Part shown: positions 46,033-54,411 of the stretch, piece by piece
How the letters are laid out: each line of letters begins with the position of its first letter
Numbering within the stretch: position 1 is the stretch's first letter
DNA from: Niastella sp966212235
GTDB taxonomy: Bacteria; Bacteroidota; Bacteroidia; Chitinophagales; Chitinophagaceae
Assembly: GCA_966212235.1 (NCBI GenBank)
Contig: CBIHPP010000012.1
Location: 260,111-324,110, forward strand
Length of the DNA stretch: 64,000 bases
Reading direction: 5' to 3'
Notes under the pieces: generated by a model
The model's input: the letters and a program-made list of their open reading frames with translations, nothing else
What the model was told of the DNA's origin: nothing
Databases searched by the model: none
Position numbers and translations under genes: made by a program

Positions 46033-46935
46033 ATGGATAAGCGTAATGCGCCTGCAGGTCTGGCGCTCGGCATTGATATAGGCGGGTCACATATAACAGC
46101 GGGTATCGTGGATGTAGCGCAGAAAAAGGTGCTGGAACAGTCGGAGGTGCGGCAGTTGGTAAACCGACATGCACCGGCCGGTGAAATTTTAGGAATTTGG
46201 GCTGATACGATCAACGACCGGTTGGCATATTGTAAGCAGAAGGCGACTGCCATTGGTTTTGCCATGCCTGGTCCCTTTGATTATACAAACGGCATCTGCC
46301 TCATAAAAGGATTCGATAAATATGAAGCCTTGTATGGCATGAACATCAAAAACGAACTGTCGGTGCGCACCGGGGTGCCTGCTGAACATTTTAGCTTCAG
46401 AAATGATGCCGATGCATTCCTCGAAGGAGAGTTGTTTGGCGGGGCAGGAGCGGGGTATTGTAAAGCGCTTGGGTTAACCCTGGGCACGGGTTTGGGTTCC
46501 TGTTTATATGTGGATGGAGAAATTACCAATGCCGGGTTAAATGTGTTACCTTTTAAGGGTGAAATGGCCGAAGAGTACCTGAGCACCCGGTGGTTTATAA
46601 AGGCCTGGCAAAAATATACCGGCATACCAATCAGCGGCGTTCAGGAATTGGCTGGCATGTATGACGACAATGACATGGCCCGACTGGTTTTTGATGAATT
46701 TAGTGTGAACTTTGGTGAGCTGTTAAACCATTGCCTGAGAACATTCGATGTGGAAGTGATCATCATTGGCGGAAATATTTCAAATGCGTATCCGCTGTTT
46801 ATAGACCAGGTTCAAAAACATTTACCGGCCGATGGCAAAGGCACGGTTATCAAACAAGCTATATTAGGAGAACAGGCTGCCTTGTTAGGTGCCGCCATCC
46901 ATTATAAAAGCAAAGCGGTTACAGAAGTATATTAA
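46033..46935 (+). CDS. ROK family sugar kinase-like protein
   Basis: A 300-residue ROK (repressor, ORF, kinase) protein. The phosphate loop is LGIDIGGSHITAGIVD; FAMPGPFDYTNG, FRNDADAFLEGELFGG and LTLGTGLGSCLYV are typical, with Asp in NDADAF the expected catalytic base. There is no DNA-binding head, so it is a kinase rather than a repressor. The usual zinc motif (CxCGxxGCxE) is absent: after VLPFKGEMAEEYLSTRW no Cys cluster appears. It probably phosphorylates the monosaccharide released by the PUL enzymes in the cytoplasm. Confidence 0.85.
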   Translation: MDKRNAPAGLALGIDIGGSHITAGIVDVAQKKVLEQSEVRQLVNRHAPAGEILGIWADTINDRLAYCKQKATAIGFAMPGPFDYTNGICLIKGFDKYEALYGMNIKNELSVRTGVPAEHFSFRNDADAFLEGELFGGAGAGYCKALGLTLGTGLGSCLYVDGEITNAGLNVLPFKGEMAEEYLSTRWFIKAWQKYTGIPISGVQELAGMYDDNDMARLVFDEFSVNFGELLNHCLRTFDVEVIIIGGNISNAYPLFIDQVQKHLPADGKGTVIKQAILGEQAALLGAAIHYKSKAVTEVY

Positions 46936-46960
46936 CCCACTAAATTATAAAACTAACGAT

Positions 46961-48367
46961 ATGCAAGTTTCAGTCGATACAAGGGCTACCGCACAAAATG
47001 GCGCCACTTCTTCATCCGCCAATTTGTTAGGTATTTCAATGATTGCCGCCCTTGCCGGTTTTATTTTCGGTTTTGATACCGTTGTAATTTCCGGCGCTAA
47101 CCAGCCTATAAAAGATCTATGGCATACATCTGCGTTGTTCCACGGTTTTTTCATTATGTCTATGGCATTGTGGGGAACAGTAGCCGGGGCCATGTTAGGT
47201 GGTTGGCCATCTCAAAAATATGGCCGTAAGAAAGTGTTGTTATGGGTTGGGATTTTATTCAGTGTATCGGCCATTGGTTCTGCGCTGGCCGGTGATCCCT
47301 ACACGTTTTCTTTTTTCCGGTTTATCGGTGGATTGGGTATTGGCGTGTCGTCGGTAGCGGCGCCCACGTATGTTTCCGAAATATCAACACCATCAACTCG
47401 AGGCCGGCTGGTAGCTATGTACCAGTTTAATATTGTATTTGGCATCCTGGTCGCTTTTCTATCCAACTATTTTTTACAGGGCGTAGGCGGCACCAACGAC
47501 TGGCGTTGGATGTTGGGTGTTATGGCGGTGCCCTCGTTGATCTATACCGTCATGGTATTTGGTATTCCCGAAAGCCCGCGTTGGCTGGTGTCCGTGAAAA
47601 AAGACGATGCTGCGGCCAAAAAAGTCATGGAGCGGTTGGGCATGAACAATATCGATGAAGAAATTAAACTCATAAACGCCAGTGCGCAGCACGAGTCCCA
47701 TGCCGGACACGAAAGCAAAAGTTTTTTCAGTTCAAAATATAAGACCATCCTGTGGCTGACTTTTCTGGTGGCTTTCTTTAACCAGTGGTCGGGCATCAAT
47801 TTCATTTTATATTATGCGCCGGAGATCTTAAGTCAGGCCGGGTTGGCAGCTAAAGAATCTTTGTTCAACTCCATTGCTATTGGCGGCACCAACCTGATCT
47901 TCACATTTGCAGGACTATACCTGATCGATCGATTGGGTAGGAAAACATTGTTGATCATTGGATCGTTTGGCTATATCATCAGTCTTGCCATGGTGGCCTG
48001 GTGTTTTTATGCACACGCCAGCCCCGGGTTGCTGATGGTGTTCCTGTTGTTATTTATCGCGGCCCATGCTATTGGACAGGGAGCTGTCATCTGGGTTTTT
48101 ATTGCAGAAATTTCTCCCAATAAAGTACGCGCGGTAGGGCAGTCTTTTGGCGCCAGTGTGCACTGGGTATTTGCAGCGATCATCACCCTGATTACACCGG
48201 TTTTTTTAGATAAGGATAACGGCATTTTTAAAGAGATAGGTCCCTGGCCCATCTTCGCCTTCTTTGCGTTTATGATGGTGTTGCAATTAATATGGGTGTT
48301 AACCAAAGTGCCGGAGACAAAGGGCGTGTCGTTGGAGGAGTTGGAGCGGAAGTTGGTGAAAGAGTAA
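46961..48367 (+). CDS. MFS sugar porter of the PUL
   Basis: A 468-residue, 12-span sugar porter. Motifs include GFIFGFDTVVISGAN, PSQKYGRKKVLL, YVSEISTPSTRGR, IPESPRWLVSVKK, NQWSGINFILYYAPE, DRLGRKTLLI and PETKGVSLEELE. The start is ATG 46961, 25 bp after the ROK gene; the ORF open to 46889 runs through ROK coding sequence. It would bring monosaccharides across the inner membrane for the kinase encoded just upstream. Confidence 0.92.
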   Translation: MQVSVDTRATAQNGATSSSANLLGISMIAALAGFIFGFDTVVISGANQPIKDLWHTSALFHGFFIMSMALWGTVAGAMLGGWPSQKYGRKKVLLWVGILFSVSAIGSALAGDPYTFSFFRFIGGLGIGVSSVAAPTYVSEISTPSTRGRLVAMYQFNIVFGILVAFLSNYFLQGVGGTNDWRWMLGVMAVPSLIYTVMVFGIPESPRWLVSVKKDDAAAKKVMERLGMNNIDEEIKLINASAQHESHAGHESKSFFSSKYKTILWLTFLVAFFNQWSGINFILYYAPEILSQAGLAAKESLFNSIAIGGTNLIFTFAGLYLIDRLGRKTLLIIGSFGYIISLAMVAWCFYAHASPGLLMVFLLLFIAAHAIGQGAVIWVFIAEISPNKVRAVGQSFGASVHWVFAAIITLITPVFLDKDNGIFKEIGPWPIFAFFAFMMVLQLIWVLTKVPETKGVSLEELERKLVKE

Positions 48368-48382
48368 TTTGATTCATAAGTC

Positions 48383-50017
48383 ATGTACAGACACATCATA
48401 ACGGTATTGTTGGTATGGTTGACTTACAGTCCCATTTCAGCCCAGGTGTGGCAATGGTCGGTGCCGGTGAGAGCCGCGCGGAACCCTGCATCCCGTGCAT
48501 TTTTGTGGATACCGCCCGATTGCAAACAGGTGCGGGCGGTGGTGATGGCGCAAAATAATATGGAAGAACAATCCATTGTGGAGCATCCGGTGTTCAGGGA
48601 GGAAATGAGTAAGTTGTCTTTTGCTATTATTTGGGTGTCGCCATCATTCGATCATTTGTTCCGGTTTACGGAAGGCGCGGGCGAACTATTCAACGGCATT
48701 ATGAAAGACCTTGCGAATGAATCAGGATATAATGAATTAAAATCTGCACCGGTGGCCGGCATCGGGCATTCTGCCGCCGCCAGCTGGCCGTATTATTTTG
48801 CAGCCTGGAATCCCCAACGAACATTGTGTGCCATTTCTGTAAGCGGACAATGGCCTTATTTCCGCCATCCGGCATTTGCGCCTGATATCTGGCGGAAGGA
48901 TCAAAACATAGATTATATCCCCTGCCTGGAAACCATGGGTGAATATGAAGCCGCTGCTAGCTGGTCTGCCGAAGGATTAAAGGAACGGCAGGAACATCCG
49001 TTGCTGCCATTGAGTATGCTGGCTTGTCCGGCTGAAGGACATTTTGCAACAACCATAAAAAAGATAAAATACATCGCGCTGTATTTGAAGAAAGCGGCGC
49101 AGTACCGGCTTCCAAAAGAAATGGAGGAGTTTGACACGCCAACGCTGTTGCCGGTTGATCCAACAAAAACAGGTTGGTTAATGGAAAAATGGCAATTGAA
49201 CAAATTGCCGGCAGCATCGCCTGCACCTGTTAAAAAATATACCGGTGACGTGGCACAGGCTTTCTGGTATTTTGATGAAGAAATGATGAAGGCCACACAA
49301 CAATATCAATCAGCCTGGCGCGATAAAAAAGCACAGTTATTAGGTTATAGGCAAAATGGAAAAGTAGTAGCGCAGAAAAATACGCACCAGCAGGTTGATC
49401 TTGTATTTCAACCCATGGCCGATGGTATTACGTTTATAGTGAAGCCCGCATTTCTGGATGAAGTACCAGGCGCACATGCCCGCACGTCAGAGTGGACCGG
49501 ACTTCCGGCAGGAACGACAATAGGTCATGCGCAAAAAGAAAAAATAGTGATCAATCGCATTGCAGGGCCATTCCGGAAAATAAACGATACCACATTTCAA
49601 CTCAGTTTTGAAAAGGGATTGAATAACCAGGCCACCAGCTATCAATGCTGGTTTGCAGCCGAACATCCGGGCGATAAGACCTACAAACCCGCCGTACAAC
49701 AGGCTAAAATGGATATACCGGGCAAGAACCTGGACGGCAGACCGCAAATCATACAGTTCCCTCCAATACCACCTGTTAAAAAGGGAATAAAGTCAATCCC
49801 ATTGAATGCGGTGTCCAGCGCCAATGTACCGGTATATTACTATGTACGCGAAGGCCCCGCAGTTATAGCAGGCAACACACTCACATTCACTAAGATTCCT
49901 TCACGCAGTAAATTCCCGGTAAAGGTTACCGTGGTAGCCTGGCAATTCGGAAGAAACATAGAGCCAGGGATCAATTCAGCGGAACCGGTTGAACAGAGTT
50001 TTTATATCACGGAATAA
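48383..50017 (+). CDS. Secreted alpha/beta-hydrolase-like protein of unknown function
   Basis: A 544-residue exported protein (signal peptide ends YSPISAQ) that I cannot place in a named family. Residues about 50-230 look like an alpha/beta hydrolase: VRAVVMAQNNMEEQSIVEHP, then VAGIGHSAAASWPYYFAAW, where GHSAAA is a nucleophile-elbow-like GxSxxx. An acid and His would lie further on (HFATTI is a candidate). The second half (about 330-544) is beta-rich and ends in a bacterial Ig-like stretch (VVAWQFGRNIEPG). Its place 15 bp after the MFS gene suggests an esterase that removes acyl groups from the substrate; this is inference. Confidence 0.65.
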   Translation: MYRHIITVLLVWLTYSPISAQVWQWSVPVRAARNPASRAFLWIPPDCKQVRAVVMAQNNMEEQSIVEHPVFREEMSKLSFAIIWVSPSFDHLFRFTEGAGELFNGIMKDLANESGYNELKSAPVAGIGHSAAASWPYYFAAWNPQRTLCAISVSGQWPYFRHPAFAPDIWRKDQNIDYIPCLETMGEYEAAASWSAEGLKERQEHPLLPLSMLACPAEGHFATTIKKIKYIALYLKKAAQYRLPKEMEEFDTPTLLPVDPTKTGWLMEKWQLNKLPAASPAPVKKYTGDVAQAFWYFDEEMMKATQQYQSAWRDKKAQLLGYRQNGKVVAQKNTHQQVDLVFQPMADGITFIVKPAFLDEVPGAHARTSEWTGLPAGTTIGHAQKEKIVINRIAGPFRKINDTTFQLSFEKGLNNQATSYQCWFAAEHPGDKTYKPAVQQAKMDIPGKNLDGRPQIIQFPPIPPVKKGIKSIPLNAVSSANVPVYYYVREGPAVIAGNTLTFTKIPSRSKFPVKVTVVAWQFGRNIEPGINSAEPVEQSFYITE

Positions 50018-50140
50018 TGCTTAACGCTTAATGCACAACGCTTAACGCAAATGCAAATACAGCTACAAATTATAAGCAACGCGAAGCTTCAGCGACGCAA
50101 GGCGTTCAGCGTTCGGCGTTTTGCGTTCAGCATTTACTTA
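50018..50140. repeat. Inverted repeat of GCTTAACGC/GCGTTCAGC words
   Basis: The left arm has ATGCTTAACGCTTAATGC and ACAACGCTTAACGC. The right arm has AGGCGTTCAGCGTTCGGCG and TTTTGCGTTCAGC. The centre contains AAATACAGCTACA, as in the related structure at 12548-12645. It separates the hydrolase-like gene from the DUF4861 gene and may partly terminate the PUL message. Confidence 0.6.
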
Positions 50141-50166
50141 TTATTGCACCATAATACGATCAATCC

Positions 50167-51426
50167 ATGAGCAAGTATAGTCTGGTTTTACTCTTTTTGA
50201 TGGCCGCCTGTCAACCCGTACAACAAATCGTGATAAGCAATCCGGAAAACGAAGAGCGGCCCGATGAGCTCGTTGTTTTACAAAGAGCGGAGTTGGAAGA
50301 GCAAATAGGGACCATCCCGGCTGGTAAATATGTAGTAATAACAAATGCAGCCGGCGCTCCGGTCGTGGTGCAGTTCGATGATGTGAATGGCGATAATCAA
50401 TGGGACGAAGCGGCGTTCCTGTATTCGTTCAAGCCCAATGAAAAATTTGAAGTGAAACCCATACTGGCCGATGCACCCGCTACAATAAAAGCGGTTGTAC
50501 GGGCGCATGTCCGTCAAATGAAAAAGAATGCGGACAATAGTTTCGGGCCGGCGTTGGATAAAGATACCATGCTGGTAAACGCATTGCCTACTGATTTTTC
50601 AAAACAGGCATTACCGCCCTATTTAACAGAAGGACCGGCCTGGGAAAATGATAAAGTGGGTTTTCGGTTATATTTTGATGTGCGGAATGGAAAAGATATC
50701 TGGGGTAAAACCACCGCCCGCATGATGATGGATGAAGTGGGCGCGGATACATCGAAAAATTATCACGAGCAAGCGGAGTGGGGGATGGATGTGTTGAAAG
50801 TAGGCCCTTCCCTGGGCGCCGGTTCACTGGCCTTGCAGGTACCATTGCAAAATAGAAAAGATACCCTGGTGCGACTGGGAGGAAAGAATATTGGGAAGGT
50901 AACGTATGAGAAAATAGCAGATGGGCCGGTCCGGGCCATTTTCCGGCTCACCTATTCGAATTGGAAAGTAGCGGACGGCGTTTCTCCCGTTTCTGTAACC
51001 GAAGAAATTAGTATCTGGGGCGGACAGTATTTTTATGAAAGTAAGGTTTGGGTAGCGGGCGCGCCTACGGGTACCAAACTGGTAACAGGCATCGTTAATC
51101 TGCACAGCCAGCAAATGTATGAAGCAAATGAGGCAGGTTACAAAACGATCTATACATATGATATGCAGTCTGAAAATAAAGACAAGCTGGGTATGGCGAT
51201 CGTAATGCCAGTTGAGCAGGTTGCGGGTACAGCCACAACACCCAACGCCAGTACAGATATACAGAATACCTATATTATGAAGGCCGGTATAAAAGGTGAT
51301 CAGCCGGTGGTATTTCGTTTTTATGCAGGCTGGGAGAAGAGCGATGAGCGATTTACGACAGCGGAAGGATTTAAGCAGTATTTGTTGAATGACATGAAGC
51401 GGGCTGCTGCACGATACAAGAACTAG
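50167..51426 (+). CDS. DUF4861 family lipoprotein
   Basis: A 419-residue protein with a lipobox ending at Cys15 (LMAACQPV). Typical DUF4861 features are ADELVV-type PDELVVLQRAEL, VQFDDVNGDNQWDEAAFLY, LTEGPAWENDKVGFRLYFD, HEQAEWGMDVLKVGPSLGAG and YESKVWVAGAP. The family is thought to fold as a galactose-mutarotase-like beta-sandwich and is often encoded with lyases and GH88/GH105 enzymes in uronate loci; a role as lyase or hydrolase accessory is possible but not proven. It is the last gene of the PUL. Confidence 0.85.
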   Translation: MSKYSLVLLFLMAACQPVQQIVISNPENEERPDELVVLQRAELEEQIGTIPAGKYVVITNAAGAPVVVQFDDVNGDNQWDEAAFLYSFKPNEKFEVKPILADAPATIKAVVRAHVRQMKKNADNSFGPALDKDTMLVNALPTDFSKQALPPYLTEGPAWENDKVGFRLYFDVRNGKDIWGKTTARMMMDEVGADTSKNYHEQAEWGMDVLKVGPSLGAGSLALQVPLQNRKDTLVRLGGKNIGKVTYEKIADGPVRAIFRLTYSNWKVADGVSPVSVTEEISIWGGQYFYESKVWVAGAPTGTKLVTGIVNLHSQQMYEANEAGYKTIYTYDMQSENKDKLGMAIVMPVEQVAGTATTPNASTDIQNTYIMKAGIKGDQPVVFRFYAGWEKSDERFTTAEGFKQYLLNDMKRAAARYKN

Positions 51427-51726
51427 ATAACCCCAAAAACCAGGATTACCCGATGGATCCGTTGATCCGAATCCCTTCCATTGCGCGTAACTGTTAAAAA
51501 ATGGCAAAATGCCTTCGTTTATTCATCAAATTTTAGTAATCTCGGTATCAGGAGATGGTTTTAGGTAGGCTTCCCCACTACAATTCCATGGTTTTGATTA
51601 GTTGCGGTTGTGACTGATTAGGCGAAGCTGTGTGATGATCGTGGATATCTTAAAACACGCAAATACTCGCCCATTAGCTGCTACTATAATCGACACTTAT
51701 AACCAATACAGAGTGACAATACAAAT
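51427..51726. other. 300-bp gap where base composition shifts
   Basis: There is no gene, terminator or repeat that I can support. The PUL side is balanced in composition, and from about 51.7 kb the sequence becomes clearly AT-richer and stays so to 61.5 kb. This looks like the left boundary of acquired DNA. Confidence 0.4.
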
Positions 51727-52236
51727 ATGCGACACATCATACTGGCTCTTATTTTAATTGCGCTTAATGCTTGTGCCCAAAATAAAAACTCAAAATTGAC
51801 AGTCATATTTTTTGACAACCAAAATCCAAACTTAATAGTAACTGTTGATACTTTGCTTGGCTTAAAAGAAATCGACCAGATAAACACACCTATCGATTTA
51901 TTCTTTACAAATAAGAATTTTCATGTGCCATACTATGTTCCAATCGCCGGCATTTTTAAAAACGCATGGAAAGACAAAGAATGTGACATGAAGATTTATC
52001 CACATAATGTAAAATGTTACGAATATGACAACAAACACAGGGTTGTTAAAATGACCGTTACAGGAAGTGGAACTATGAATAATTTCACATATAAATACAA
52101 CGACAAAAATCAAGTAATAGAAATCATTGACATAGGGGAAAAGTATATTTTAGAATATAACTCTGACGGAACTCTCTTTCAACTAAATCAAAGCGACGGC
52201 GTGATCAATAAGAAGCTAATATTTATTTACGAGTGA
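51727..52236 (+). CDS. Lipoprotein of unknown function
   Basis: A 169-residue lipoprotein with a lipobox ending at Cys16 (IALNACAQ). The end of the chain (YKYNDKNQVIEIIDIG, LEYNSDGTL) resembles one YD-type beta-hairpin repeat seen in many Bacteroidota lipoproteins. No enzyme motif is visible. It is the first gene of the AT-rich array and has no partner on the same message that I can name. Confidence 0.6.
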   Translation: MRHIILALILIALNACAQNKNSKLTVIFFDNQNPNLIVTVDTLLGLKEIDQINTPIDLFFTNKNFHVPYYVPIAGIFKNAWKDKECDMKIYPHNVKCYEYDNKHRVVKMTVTGSGTMNNFTYKYNDKNQVIEIIDIGEKYILEYNSDGTLFQLNQSDGVINKKLIFIYE

Positions 52237-52317
52237 CAAAAAGCAGCAGCCAATTAACTAATTGAAAAATTTAAATCGGATTATCAAAAATTGTTCATTT
52301 CTTCTGATTACTTTAAA

Positions 52318-52806
52318 ATGCCTGACTTGACAGACGTTAAAAATTTCTATTCCGGCAAAGACTTGACTCGGTTAGATTATATGAAAAGAAGTTTTTTGAT
52401 TATTGGTGGCATTGCTACAGTCCATGTTTTATACAACTTTAAATATCCTCATAGAAATACTTCGACACCTTTGCAATGGATATTTGACATTGTTTTTGGT
52501 GGCGGACTTTTGGTTTGGACGTTAACAAACGAAATTGTGACTGAAATTAAACTTGATTTTGGTGGCAAAAAATTCATTGTTCACTACATGACAGTTTTTA
52601 GCGACGACAAAAAAATGGAAGTGCCGTTTGAATTTTTGACTTTTGACTTTAATAAAGAACCGTCAAGACCCCAAATCCAAAAGTGGGCGCTAATAATATT
52701 TAATAAAAAGAAAAAGGTATTTTCAATTGAGACAAACGAAGACGGCTTTTCACAAGAAACGCTTGACAATTTAGTTGAGGAGCTAAAAAAAATCAATCAA
52801 TATTAG
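52318..52806 (+). CDS. Membrane-associated protein of unknown function
   Basis: A 162-residue protein from ATG 52318 (TTG 52291 would add nine residues). It has two hydrophobic segments (residues about 25-42 and 50-70), then a soluble beta-rich C-terminal part (VTEIKLDFGGKKFIVHYMTV, FEFLTFDF) and an amphipathic last helix. This looks like a small PH-like or bPH domain protein held in the membrane, but I do not recognise the family. Confidence 0.55.
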   Translation: MPDLTDVKNFYSGKDLTRLDYMKRSFLIIGGIATVHVLYNFKYPHRNTSTPLQWIFDIVFGGGLLVWTLTNEIVTEIKLDFGGKKFIVHYMTVFSDDKKMEVPFEFLTFDFNKEPSRPQIQKWALIIFNKKKKVFSIETNEDGFSQETLDNLVEELKKINQY

Positions 52807-52861
52807 GCAACCTAAGACCTAATGGCCTGTGCCTGCTAATATGTAATCTTAAAGACTAAAA

Positions 52862-53302
52862 ATGCTTAAAAAAAAGAAAAGACAGAATTTTTTGAACCAT
52901 ACTCATTATGTACCATTATATCATTACCTGACATTTGTAGTGATGGCAATTCTGATTGTTGGTGCAACATATAACTTGTTTACGGGAAAACAAGAAAACT
53001 TCCTGATTAACTCCTTGTTCCTGTTATTGGTATTAACGGTAATCAGTGTTTCATTTCACAATAGATCTTTTGCTTTGAAAGTACAGGACAGAGCAATAAG
53101 GGCAGAAGAAAGTTTGAGATATTATGTCTTGACAGGTAAACGACTCGATCAAAATATTACAATTTACCAATTGATTGCACTAAGATTTGCCGAAGACGAT
53201 GAATTTGTTAAACTGGTTGAAGAAACTATAAAGGGAAATCTAACCCCACTCCAGATTAAAAAAAGAATTATTAATTGGCGACCGGACTATTACAGAGCAT
53301 AA
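52862..53302 (+). CDS. DUF6526 family membrane protein
   Basis: A 146-residue protein with the opening RQNFLNHTHYVPLYHYLTF and two membrane segments, followed by SFALKVQDRAIRAEESLRYY and RFAEDDEFVKLVEE. These match my recollection of DUF6526, a small Bacteroidota/Firmicutes membrane family of unknown role. It lies 55 bp after the previous gene and all neighbours run the same way. Confidence 0.75.
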   Translation: MLKKKKRQNFLNHTHYVPLYHYLTFVVMAILIVGATYNLFTGKQENFLINSLFLLLVLTVISVSFHNRSFALKVQDRAIRAEESLRYYVLTGKRLDQNITIYQLIALRFAEDDEFVKLVEETIKGNLTPLQIKKRIINWRPDYYRA

Positions 53303-53345
53303 TGCAAATTAAACGAGCATCCTACAAACTTTGAAAGACAAGGAA

Positions 53346-53924
53346 ATGACACCGATCTTTTTTGCAAAACAATCCGATTTTAGAAAGTGGTTACAGAAAA
53401 ATCATAAAAAGGAAACTGAATTATTGGTAGGCTTTTATAAGGTTGGCAGTGGGAAGCCCAGTATGACCTGGTCTCAATCAGTTGACGAAGCTCTTTGTTT
53501 TGGGTGGATTGACGGCGTTAGAAGATCTATAGATAAAGACAGTTACCAAATTCGCTTTACACAACGAAAATCAACGAGTATATGGAGTGCGATTAATATC
53601 AAAAAAATTGAACAATTAACAAAGGAAGGACTTATGCAGCCAGCTGGACTGGCTAGTTTTGAAAAAAGAATAGAAAGTAAGTCTAAGATATATTCTCACG
53701 AAAAAGACGAAGTAGAATTAACTCAGGATTTTAAAAAGCAGTTTAAAGCAAACAAAAAGGCCTGGGACTACTTCCAGTTACTGGCACCTTCATATAGAAA
53801 AGTATCAACACATTGGGTAATGAGCGCAAAGCAAGAAGCGACTCGAATAAAAAGACTAAATCAATTGATCTCTGAAAGTGCCGCAGGAACGAATCAGTGG
53901 AAAGACAATAAGTATAAGAAATGA
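53346..53924 (+). CDS. YdeI/OmdA family protein
   Basis: A 192-residue protein from ATG 53346. The segment DFRKWLQKNHKKETELLVGFYKVGSGKPSMTW leads into SVDEALCFGWIDGVRRSID and YQIRFTQRKSTSIWSAIN, all typical of the YdeI (bacteriocin-protection, OmpD-associated) family. The C-terminal part has YRKVSTHWVMSAKQEATRIKR. The family is widespread; resistance to cationic peptides or bacteriocins has been proposed for some members, not shown here. Confidence 0.88.
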   Translation: MTPIFFAKQSDFRKWLQKNHKKETELLVGFYKVGSGKPSMTWSQSVDEALCFGWIDGVRRSIDKDSYQIRFTQRKSTSIWSAINIKKIEQLTKEGLMQPAGLASFEKRIESKSKIYSHEKDEVELTQDFKKQFKANKKAWDYFQLLAPSYRKVSTHWVMSAKQEATRIKRLNQLISESAAGTNQWKDNKYKK

Positions 53925-53979
53925 TATGTACAAAGCATATCGGGTGCCATACAGCGAATTACGGAATATCAACTAAAAA

Positions 53980-54381
53980 ATGGAACTAAATAGACCTCAT
54001 AAAATAACATCTCTTGTTCAACTTTACAATATTTTGCCAGATAATGAACGGTTGATAGTAGATGTTTTAAGGCAATTGGTTATTGAAACATTGCCAAAAT
54101 GTTGTAAAGAGAAAATTTCTTTCAATGTTCCGTATTTTTATGGAAATAAAGGCATTTGCATCATTTGGCCTGCTTCAATTCCAAGAGGTGGCATAACAGA
54201 GGGCGTTCTATTCGGATTCTGGCAAGGCAAACATTTGAAAGATGCTGACAATTATCTAACGCATGGCACAAATAAAAAGATCTATTATAAAATATTCAAA
54301 TCCCCAGCTCAAATAAATATCAGGGCGCTAAGAAAGCTTTTAAAAGAAGCTATTGAATTTGATAATAGACCTGATAAATAA
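53980..54381 (+). CDS. DUF1801 (YdhG-like) domain protein
   Basis: A 133-residue protein. The features EKISFNVPYFYGNKGICIIWPA, GITEGVLFGFWQGKHLKD and IYYKIFKSPAQINIRALRKLLKEA fit the DUF1801 fold, found in small cytoplasmic proteins of unknown function. It lies between the YdeI gene and xseA and has no signal peptide. Confidence 0.75.
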   Translation: MELNRPHKITSLVQLYNILPDNERLIVDVLRQLVIETLPKCCKEKISFNVPYFYGNKGICIIWPASIPRGGITEGVLFGFWQGKHLKDADNYLTHGTNKKIYYKIFKSPAQINIRALRKLLKEAIEFDNRPDK

Positions 54382-54411
54382 GAACAGCTGGCAATATTCC
54401 AAAAGATAACA

